Assembly: GCA_003255025.1 (NCBI GenBank)
Contig: QANY01000126.1
Location: 249,919 to 313,918, forward strand
Direction of reading: 5' to 3'
Source: Datisca glomerata
Lineage: Eukaryota; Streptophyta; Magnoliopsida; Cucurbitales; Datiscaceae
DNA: 64,000 bases
Of the stretch, positions 55,930 through 64,000 are shown piece after piece. Position numbers and translations under genes: made by a program. Every line of letters starts with the position of its first letter. Positions within the stretch are counted from its first letter, which is position 1. The notes under the pieces are model-generated. The model ran no database searches, was not told the DNA's origin, and saw nothing but the letters and a program-made list of their open reading frames with translations.

Positions 55930-57666
55930 CTGAAAAGAATCAATAAAGCGATGTAAATAATTGCTCAATAGTTTAGGAAAGTATGATGTATGATGCAACT
56001 ACTAAATATTTTAAAATCCATTAAAAATATATTTCCTCCATTATGTTACGATAAAAAATGATAGCTTGTCTCATCGAGGGATGAAGTCCAAACTATCTCT
56101 TATCGCATTGATACTCCCCTCGTTTGGTTAACGCTCAAATGTCTCTACATCTAGCTTAACCAATTACCAATGATTTTCGTCACACTGGTCCCATTGACTA
56201 GCCCCTATGAGGGGATTCCAATGTGCTTCATTCTAAGTGTTTAAGCAACGCATCGACTCTTAAAGGTTACTATGGACTAACAGTCCGTCTATGGGACGAC
56301 CCTGCCCCACCACTCTCTTTTGAAGTCTTAGCTTCTGAAGCAACTCGATGACTCAAAACGACACGATTCTAAAGTTTCTCACATTCAAGTGAGGACCGCC
56401 ATGGGCGGTTCTAACCCTTCCTCGTGGCACGATCAAGTTTACATTGGAGACCTTGAGAATGTTTCAACGTAAACGACCCTCCCACTTAGTTTTAAAAAAA
56501 ATATTTTTGGTTGTTTTTCAAAAAGACATATTTTTTATTAATTTGAAAAACGTGATGAAATTTATAAATTCTTTATTAATTTTAAGTTCTAATTTAAAAT
56601 CATAACCATTGTAAATTTTACATTGTATTTAAATAATAACCATTATCAATTAATCTACAATGATGCATGTACATGCTACATGGTAATTTGATATTGGCAT
56701 ATCCCTAATCTACATGGCATGTTATTTGATGATGCGAGATTAAAATTAAATCATACATTTAAATTTAACCTCCATATTGGCTCATTTCTAATTACAACTC
56801 ATAAAAGAATAATAAATAAATTATAAATTAATTAATGAACTAATCTCCATGGCATCTGCAATTTGCTCATTCGTCTCCATGTTGTCCCACCATTTTATAA
56901 CACTTTACAAAATATTATTCTCATTTTAAAAATAATTTTCAATTTAAAAATTTTAATTTGCCAACACGTTTTTACTTTGATAAACAAATTACCAAGTAAT
57001 TAGTAAGTTGATTTATTTTTAAAACAATTTAAAAAAATTACAATTATAGAAGTGTTGAAAAATTTACCAAATTAAATTAAAATTAAATAAGGGACTAAAA
57101 CTGATTTTCAAATCATATATTCAAAATTTGAATTTCAAAAACCCTAGATTTCCTAAAACTATTGGTTTTCAAAACTTGTAGGTTTCCTAATCCGATTAGG
57201 ACTCTACCGTGCAAGGGACAACACATGGCATCAGCGGCGAGCAGCAGTAAGCGGCAGCGTGTGGCGGTCAACGGTGAACAATATTGCCGGTGAACAGTAC
57301 CGACATGAAAAATACCGCCAGTGAACAATACCGGTGTGAATCGTAGCATTTTCCATCGTCTTCTCGGTGGCTGTCCGGTGACTTCTCAGCGACGATTTCG
57401 GCGATTTTTCTCGATGATTTCGAGGCGATGATGAATTTAAAACGAATTTAAAAATTACAATAATTGCAATAATTAAATTACATAAATTTCTATGCCTCAA
57501 ATTCGGCGTATATCAATTTTAAATAAAAAACGCCTAGAGCCAATAGTTCGGGATTCAATCACAAAACATATTCAAAACAACTTTAGAATCCACCATACAA
57601 ACATATGCCGATATCCATAAAATTCATGATACATTCGTTCTAATTATCTATATGCATAATCTTAAA
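55930..57666 (-). other. Non-coding leader of Copia 2
   Basis: 1.7 kb between primer site and gag without long frames. 56060-56490 is a mixed-composition block (GC-richer than its surroundings) ending in an AAGTGGGAG polypurine-like string at about 56482-56490. 57230-57345 is GC-rich. The rest is AT-rich. Long leaders of this kind occur in some plant Copia families. Confidence 0.5.
57270..57340. repeat. Short tandem repeats in the Copia 2 leader
   Basis: Four imperfect units of 14-18 bp are built on 'cggtgaacaataccg' (57273, 57290, about 57305, 57318). Confidence 0.7.
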
Positions 57667-57683
57667 CCTACGCTCTAATCCCA
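57667..57683 (-). other. Primer binding site of Copia 2
   Basis: TGGGATTAGAGCGTAGG on the minus strand, two bases inside the LTR end ...CTAGCA. It resembles the initiator Met-tRNA complement TGGTATCAGAGC with two changes. Confidence 0.65.
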
Positions 57684-57685
57684 AT

Positions 57686-59239
57686 TGCTAGGATCGATCG
57701 GTTATAAAATTAAAAAAAATTAGATTTGAACCACGAGCGGTTCGTGTGCTGAATATAAAAAAAATTGATTTAACTTATTTAATCATATTAAATAATTTAA
57801 AACTAATTTTAGGTTGATCATGCATATACGACATTAAAACGAATAGATTAAGGGAAAATAATTTTTCACAGTTACTCTGTATCGGAGAATTTCTGAACTA
57901 GTGGATCTCCCTCGAGCGTTTTTCGTATTCTTCAAGCTTTAAGATCAAAATCACGAACTTAATCTTCCACGAATGATTTCTGAATTAGTCCACCAACAAT
58001 CACCTGTTAATTTCAAAAATATAGCTCAAAAGAATTTTACGTAGGAATTTGAGTGTGAGCTCTCAAAACGATTGAAGAAGAAAAATCAAATCTTCTTTCT
58101 TTATATTAATTTCGGCGGCAACAATAGTGAAATGAGAAAACGTTTTTCTCTCTTTTTGTGTGTTGATAACAACAACTATATCTATTACTCGTTATCACTT
58201 TGCAATCAAATTGCTATTAGATATTTATCAAAATGTGATTTTTAATATTTTCAAATATACCCATGTATTATAAAAATTTTGAAAATTCCCCTAATTATTT
58301 ATTATTGCCAAAAATTACATGATCTCCTAGAGTTTTAGTTGTATCAAAATTTATCAATTCAATTTATAAATATAATTGATCATTATCAATTAATTAATTA
58401 ATTAATTTTATTTAACTAATTATCCACAAATTAGAAAATAATAAATTAATTAATTCAATACAATAATTACACTTAACTAATTTAAATGACATCACCTTTC
58501 ACATATAGGTGTAAAAAATATGTTTTGGTACCAAAACACATGAACAAAGCTTAGGATTCAAATATCTGGTGAATTTATTTCCATAAATTTCTGACCTATC
58601 TAATCTTGACATCGTACGACTCACTATAGGTTCGATGCCGAATCAACTCTCGATTCATGCGCAGTACATTTTCTGTTGATGTAAATAAACTCTATTCATT
58701 TTCACGGTTCACAAAACATTTTAACATAATATCCATCATGAATATCAGTAACAATAGTAGAATGTAAAATTACCATTTTATCCCTCTTGTTATTATATCC
58801 TTAACTCATTCATTGACTATGAATATGAAAGACATTATAGTGAATTGTCTCGTACAATTCACAAGTCTTATTCAATGACTCATTTCATCGAATACTTGGC
58901 CAAGTTAATTTAATCCAACCACGAATTTTTATATATGTGAATCACACAACTCCTACTTAATTAAATTACAATCCCAACAGTCGAGGTATTTTCCGCCAAT
59001 TCGAACTCACTCATTTGACATATCCAATATTGCAACTAACCAAGTCAAGTTACGTATTCACCTCAAGATTATTAAGATAATTACAAAAATACCCTTAAGG
59101 TGTAACAATTAGATTTAGAGCTAGCTAAACGGTTTTGGGCTCTAAACTAATTTGTTATCGGTCTATTCAACATGTTCATAACATGTCTAGGTTAACCATT
59201 TGAGTCTCCACTCTTATGCCCCAAGACTAACATCCAACA
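57686..59239 (-). repeat. 5' LTR of Copia 2, outer end uncertain
   Basis: The inner end is TGCTAGG (57686) on the plus strand. Two outer ends are possible: ...AATCCCAACA at 58979 (1294 bp) and ...CATCCAACA at 59239 (1554 bp). On the minus strand both give TGTTGG starts. Sequence between 58980 and 59239 has the same texture, which favours the longer form. No partner LTR is present to decide. Confidence 0.55.
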
Positions 59240-59530
59240 GTTGAAACTAATAGTCGTAATCAGATTCGATTGCCCAGTCGATCCTAAGACTGTGAATATC
59301 ATTCTGAACTATTTCAGAAGAGTTTATCTGGAGACGCTTTTGTCTTCTTCTTTTTTCTTTGACAATAGTTTCAGAACTTGAGTAATTTATAAACATTCTT
59401 TAATTTAAAAAAAAAACTCAATTTATTCATAAAAAATTCAACAATACAAATGTATGGGAAATAACTGAATACAAATAAATAGTTATTACACACTACTTTA
59501 TGGACATATTCCAATACTAACGACCTGGCA
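59240..59530. other. Spacer
   Basis: Between Copia 2 and the MULE. No features are seen apart from an A-rich run near 59407. Confidence 0.5.
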
Positions 59531-59629
59531 TGAACAAAAATACTTGCGTTTTGGAATGACTTATATTGTTAATGTAGGTTGTTTGAGATGTCATAAGTTT
59601 AGACCCCATATTACTCTGTTTCTGTTTAC

Positions 59630-59725
59630 TCTGCTAGACTATGGTCTAGCAGACAATATTTTACTAGATTGTGGTCTAATAAATGTTAATTTAACATAAA
59701 ACTGCTAGACCATGGTCTAGTACTT
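59630..59725. repeat. CTAG palindrome array, 3' side of MULE 3
   Basis: Three units: CTAGACTATGGTCTAG at 59634-59649 (one central mismatch), a decayed 'ctagattgtggtcta' at about 59672, and a perfect 16-bp palindrome CTAGACCATGGTCTAG at 59705-59720. Confidence 0.9.
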
Positions 59726-60049
59726 TGGCATGAAAAAATACTTGAGTCAGAATGTAAATAATTGAGTCACATAATTATCATTATCATTATCAACATATTT
59801 TACAAAGCAGGTTTACACAAAAAACTGCTTTGATCTATTAACAACTTCATCTTTCCTTAACATCTTTACAATTATTAACAAAGCATATCAACATCCATGG
59901 AATCCTACCGTGAAGTTTTCACACAAAAACTACTTTGATCTATTAACAAAAAAATCATCACCATCAAGCCACGGGCTATCTTGGTGAGAAACGGATTGAC
60001 TTTTTACAAGTCTGCTTATCATGGCCTAACCCACCACATCTACCATACA

Positions 60050-62217
60050 TCTTTCATTTACGTGCTTCTCCACCCAAGGTATTCTTTTTTTCATACGTCT
60101 TCCAGATGGTCGTCTACTATTTGGTGGTAACACTATAACATAACTAACATTATCTGATACTAGCTAATCTTGCTGACTACCAACTGGATAAATAGACTCA
60201 ACATAAGCCAATAGAAGGAACTCAGTAGTGTAATATTTTGAACATAATGAGCATAGTGGGATGTTATGGTATCGGGCTGCTGCTATTACATGTGTGCATG
60301 GTATCTTATAGAGTTGAAACTCTAGACATGAGCATGTCTTGTTGTACAAGTTCACAATGAAAATTCCCATATCATTTTTCACTTGACATTCATATAAGTT
60401 CACTGATGTTACAAATAATGTCATTTCATTGGTAACTCTATTTTGCATCTTTTCTTCAGCCCATAATGTTAAAGTGGTGGTCATTTCACTGGCAATGGTT
60501 CGACGCTCATAAAACCAACGTTGAAGCATATCTTGCACGTAATCAAGTATAGTCGTTATTGGAAACTGACGAGCATGTTTCAAGACATTGTGCACAGACT
60601 CTGCTACATTTGAGGTCATCATATCATAACATAGACCACCAAACTTACAACGAGCCCATCAGTCAAAATCAGCACTAGTCAAGTATGAACTAGCAGCGGG
60701 GTAAGAATCCTTGATCACCTCCATTATTTCATGAAACTCTGATGTGTTATAAGTCTTTGCAGCAATGAAGAAGAAAGCTACCAAAGTCTCACTCTTGAAT
60801 TTTGACCTTAAGTTTTGACTTATATGGTAGATACATGCTCCATGTAGCGCTTCAGGGAATACATTCTGAACACCATTGATAATACTTTCATTTCGATCAT
60901 ATACAAAATCGATGTCTTCAATATCACCAATTATTCCCCTGAGTTTTTAGAAAACTCAGCTACAAACAACGCCAATATGCATCATTATCTGAATTACCAA
61001 CTCCAAAGGCAATGGGGTATACCTGATTATTTCCATCTTTACCCGCAGCTACAAACAACGCCCCTTTATACTTTCCTATAAAAAAAGTACCATCAATTGA
61101 TATCACGGGTTTTATGCATGTACAAAAACCATTTATCGATGCACCAAATGCAACAAATAGGTACTTGAATCGTTCTTCATCATCACACTCAATATGTATC
61201 ACGGTACCAGGGTTGTTTAACTCTAGCATGGCACAATATGATGGGAGCAATGCAAAACATTCTTTAGGAGAACCCCTTACTAATTCTAAGGCACTTTCTC
61301 TTTCCATCCAAGCCTTACCATAGCTGATATTTACGCCAAACTCTCTTCTTGCATCATCGGTAATGTATTTTGGCCTATAAACATGGTTGATTCCTTCATA
61401 CTTTGATTTGATACATGCACCAATAATCTTACTACTTGCTTGTCGATGGTCACGATGCAAAAGATCTAATGAGCAAGTGTGCTTAGAAACATACTTCTTA
61501 ATCTTGAAATAGCCAGAGTCAACCAATTGTGAAGCTCCCAACCTCCATTTACAATCCTTATCTACACATAGAATTACCAACTTCTTTTTGTTAGTTTTTC
61601 ATCTTGAATTCAAAATATTTCTTCGTGGCAACCATAGCTATACATATTTGCAGTTCACTTTTATTCTTATACAAATACATCCAAATCGAAATCAGAGTTT
61701 GTGCTCAGAGTGGGTGTTGGAGTACCCAAGCCAGATGAAGCTTCCAATGCATAAAAGTAATTTATGCTACATGGTGCATATATGATGCAGTAACATTATT
61801 TATGTTGTGTAGACCAAGTCCAACGTCTACTTCTTCGTCCGAACGTGCAACATCATTATTAACAAAATGTGCTTCACTATGTTCGGCATGGTCTGAGTTT
61901 CTACTACAAAGTGTTTTTACGGTGACATGCTCCACTTCTATATATAAAGGAGTTCTTAATTTAGCAGGACCGCAATTCTCGTCAATAAACCACCGAAGAT
62001 TCTCATTGTCGATGATCTCTGTAGGTTGACCTAAACATACTTTAACCAAGAACTTCATACGTAGCTGATGTAATGAGCGGTCCAATTTAAGAACTGAGTA
62101 CAACTTCTGTAATAGTTATTCAAATGTGTAATCTTTGGACATATATATCAGCTTCGTTGAAATTGTAGTCACATACTTAAAGCATTCATCTTTACTTACC
62201 CATTCTCCTCCAAACAT
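60050..62217 (-). pseudogene. MULE 3 transposase (MURA-like), nearly complete but broken
   Basis: From an ATG at about 62217 the frame runs MFGGEWVSKDECFKYVTTIS and meets a stop after about 33 codons. 62103-61762 continues the N-terminal domain. 61580-60960 carries the FLYWCH/zinc-binding region (CVDKDCKWRLGAS, KKYVSKHTCSLDL) and the catalytic start VISIDGTFFIGKYKGALFVA, with the first DDE aspartate intact. 60950-60630 is frame-shifted. 60622-60164 has MTSNVAESVHNVLKHARQFP, then the SWIM finger CSCLEFQLYKIPCTH. A basic SRRPSGRRMKKRIPW tail follows to about 60050. It is the best preserved transposase in the window but has several stops. Confidence 0.88.
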
Positions 62218-62309
62218 CAACACTATTTATATTCCTCCCATATCTGAAAGATTTGACAATTCAAACATTTAAATTTAATATAATTATGACGAGAAAAAAC
62301 CTTCCAATA

Positions 62310-62605
62310 ACTAGAAGTCTAGCAGTCTAGTAGTATAACCGTCTATCCGTCTTGTCTAGCAGTCTAGTAGTATAGCAATAAAGAAATTGATTAGAATATT
62401 GATGTTTGCTACACTTGAGCTTAAATGTGTATGGGTAAAGATTAATTTACAATTAAATTTCACTTAATTGTATGAAATAGTCTAGAAGTCTAGCCATATC
62501 CTATACTACAGTCTAACAATCTAGTCTAACAGTCTAGTCGTATACTAGACTATAGTCTAGCAATCTAGTCTAACAATCTAGCAACATACTAGACTATAAT
62601 ATAAC
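62310..62605. repeat. CTAG repeat array, 5' side of MULE 3
   Basis: At least a dozen AGTCTAG, AATCTAG or TCTAGCAG units occur in 62310-62375 and 62480-62600, including the perfect palindrome CTAGACTATAGTCTAG at 62545-62560. The two clusters are separated by about 100 bp of plain sequence. Confidence 0.9.
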
Positions 62606-62610
62606 ATTGT

Positions 62611-63440
62611 GTAACCAAACCCATTATATCAATTCATATAAATCAGTAATACAAAAATTTGATTTTTATATATACATATTAGAATTTTCTAGAACCACCT
62701 TACCATTGTTGATAGTAAACTCAATAAATTTAGGGTTTGTGTTAATGAAATATATGAGTGAGAGATTACATCAATGGAGGAAATAAGTGAGAGATTGAGT
62801 GAATGAATGATAAAATAGAAAGAAAAAAGAGAAAGAGAGAGGTGTCCATGTGAAGAAACTGGAAAAATGGAGAATACGAAGAGAAAGAACCTAAAATTGG
62901 AAGGAAAACAAAATGAAAGAGAAAGAGAAGTAAGTGGGAAATTGTGAGGTTCATGAATTTTAAAATAGAAAGGGCACAATTAACTCATTTCTATGAAAAA
63001 AGTCAAATTTAGTTAAAGTAAGAGAGAAATCTTTATATCGTTAAAGACCCTCGCAATGTCTGAACCTATAAATTTGGGTTTTTTACTTTTTGCAGAATTA
63101 GTCTCAAAAGTTTTTTTGTGCAGCCTCTAACCCCTAACCCACATTCCACTCACTTTTTCTCTATTCTTCCCCTCATTTCCCTTTTTACAACATGACCCAC
63201 ACACACTCTCTCTTCATTTTCCATCTTCATATCTCCCTCATTTTTTCAGAAACTCATTTTCTCTTAAACCCATCTTCATCTTTCTCTATCCTAGAAACCT
63301 ATTTTTTCCAGATTTTAAACACAACAAATGGGTTTTGTTAATTTTTGTGGACTTTGTTAACATTGCAATTTTATTTTTGGAAGTTGAATTTTGCTAATTT
63401 TAATGGATTGCATTAATTTTTATAGGTTTTGCTAATTCTG
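62611..63440. other. Intergenic DNA with GA- and CT-rich tracts
   Basis: 62750-62940 is purine-rich on the plus strand. 63120-63300 is pyrimidine-rich and gene-leader-like. Minus-strand open stretches at 62979-62689 are hydrophobic Ser/Leu/Phe strings translated from the GA-rich tract and are not credible genes. Confidence 0.45.
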
Positions 63441-63449
63441 GGTATGAGT

Positions 63450-63790
63450 CTACACGATGGGTACACGAACATCGTGTAGCCATCCTGTACACTACATGAT
63501 GGGTACATTGGCATCATGTAGGCTACACGATGGCTACACAAGAATCGTGTAGGCTACACGATGGCTACACGGGTATCGTGTAACCTACACAATGGCTAAA
63601 CTGTATGGGGGAAAAGAATGAAGAAAAAAATAGTGGGCAGCGGGTACATGATGACTACACGATCGTAGTGTAGTCATCGTGTAGTGTACACGATAGTTAC
63701 ATGATCGTAGTATATATATCGTGTAGTGTACAGGATTATAGTGTAGTCATCGTGTAGTGTACACGATAGCTACACGATCATAGGATTGCA
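63450..63790. repeat. Palindromic TACACGAT array
   Basis: Two blocks (63450-63600 and 63640-63788) hold roughly ten units of 'gctacacgatggctacacg..atcgtgtag'. The motifs CTACACGAT and ATCGTGTAG alternate in both orientations and form many overlapping hairpins (for example 'gtgtagtcatcgtgtagtgtacacgatag'). It resembles the arrays next to MULE 2 and MULE 3, but no transposase is attached within the window. Confidence 0.85.
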
Positions 63791-63799
63791 TTGTTCGCC

Positions 63800-64000
63800 T
63801 CACTATCAAAGTCGTTGGATACATGCGAAGCTTGACCCGTTGGTCAAAGGCTTTGAGACTTGAGATATCGACAATGTTTTCATTATCAACTAGAGTCCTC
63901 CATACTTTCCAATTATAAATCATGTGTGAGATTACTAGGGCATCACAATTCAGTTGATGGATCTAGTATGCTCCTTTCTTGATGGGTTGGGGCAGGACAC
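63800..64000 (-). pseudogene. Gypsy aspartic protease remnant at the window edge
   Basis: The minus strand translates without a stop to CDALVISHMIYNWKVWRTLV, then DNENIVDISSLKAFDQ. This aligns with the Gypsy (Tat-like) protease around its DNGSS active site. The active-site Asp is present but the following Gly/Ser are changed. It stops at the palindromic array, so reverse transcriptase is not present. The rest of gag would lie beyond the window. Confidence 0.6.

Larger units (their letters stand above)
53770..59239 (-). mobile_element. Ty1/Copia retrotransposon 2, truncated after integrase
   Basis: Minus strand: LTR (59239 or 58979 down to 57686), initiator-Met primer site (57683-57667), about 1.7 kb of non-coding leader, gag (55924-55065), protease and pre-integrase (54960-54532), and integrase (about 54530-53770). 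Reverse transcriptase, RNase H and the 3' LTR are missing, because the sequence passes directly into the pararetrovirus relic. Frameshifts and stops occur, for example a stop about 20 codons into gag. Confidence 0.85.
59530..62610 (-). mobile_element. MULE 3 (MuDR-type) with CTAG palindromes at both ends
   Basis: A MURA-like transposase gene on the minus strand (about 62217-60050) is flanked by related palindromic repeats. These are CTAGACTATGGTCTAG (59634-59649) and CTAGACCATGGTCTAG (59705-59720) on one side and CTAGACTATAGTCTAG (62545-62560) among many AGTCTAG copies on the other. The flanking arrays are taken as the element's subterminal regions. Outer ends and the 9-bp target duplication were not found. 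Confidence 0.7.

Noticed and set aside
61114..61323. Plus-strand frames opposite the MULE transposases (for example 61114-61323 and 61802-62029)
   Set aside because: They are mirror frames of the minus-strand transposase with no independent evidence.
62689..62979. Minus-strand frames rich in Ser, Leu and Phe resembling membrane proteins
   Set aside because: They come from a GA-rich plus-strand tract (low complexity) and have no start context or domain.
59630..63790. Palindrome arrays as a CRISPR array
   Set aside because: Plant nuclear context, palindromic and irregularly spaced units, no uniform spacers, no cas genes.
1..64000. tRNA, rRNA or organelle-derived segments
   Set aside because: No cloverleaf-type tRNA or rRNA core sequence was recognised. 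The tRNA-like strings are primer-binding sites. A possible plastid-like look near 34.2-34.4 kb did not match any plastid gene I could name.

Overview
The window reads as eudicot nuclear DNA that is mostly decayed transposable elements around one apparently intact plant gene. The pointers are the AT-rich composition, GT-AG introns, plant-type LTR retrotransposons, MULE, CACTA and hAT DNA transposons, an endogenous plant pararetrovirus, and a plant-specific ARM/TPR-like gene. The species cannot be read from the sequence. Domain names come from recognising family motifs by eye; no database search was run.

Layout. 1-1.4 kb is AT-rich and low confidence. 1.4-5.9 kb is a Ty3/Gypsy element on the minus strand with one LTR and truncated in RNase H. 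6-8 kb is a diverged duplication followed by a CACTA transposon end. 8-12.8 kb is AT-rich DNA with two generations of duplication and a short hAT element. 12.9-18.2 kb is the only convincing host gene (+): a leader intron followed by three coding exons, 631 codons. 18.2-21.6 kb is AT-rich with a minisatellite and one LTR-like segment. 21.6-25.8 kb is a largely non-coding LTR-retrotransposon remnant with a gag zinc-knuckle relic (-). 25.9-28.3 kb holds a DUF1985-type fragment (+) facing a MULE transposase tail (-). 28.7-33.75 kb is a Ty1/Copia element (-) with its 3' LTR but no 5' LTR. 34.6-37.6 kb is a LINE relic (-).

37.9-40.2 kb is a broken MULE (+) that begins with an array of palindromes and holds an antisense Ulp1 protease fragment. 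40.4-43.1 kb is a CACTA TNP2-type transposase relic (-). 43.8-48.1 kb is a 4.3-kb CACTA-like element, apparently with matching 3-bp target duplications, that carries gene-like fragments in place of a transposase (Pack-CACTA type). 48.1-50.2 kb is repeats and AT-rich DNA. 50.2-53.8 kb is an endogenous caulimovirus-like relic (-) joined at 53.76-53.8 kb to a second Copia element (-, 53.8-59.2 kb). 59.5-62.6 kb is a third MULE (-) flanked on both sides by CTAG-centred palindromes. The window ends in a palindromic array (63.4-63.8 kb) and a Gypsy protease relic (-).

No operon-like or cooperating gene set is present. The biology is nested insertion, decay and gene-fragment capture next to one housekeeping-type gene. 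I found no convincing new functional system. The best leads are the palindrome arrays bordering MULE transposases, the gene-carrying CACTA element, and the pararetrovirus/Copia junction.
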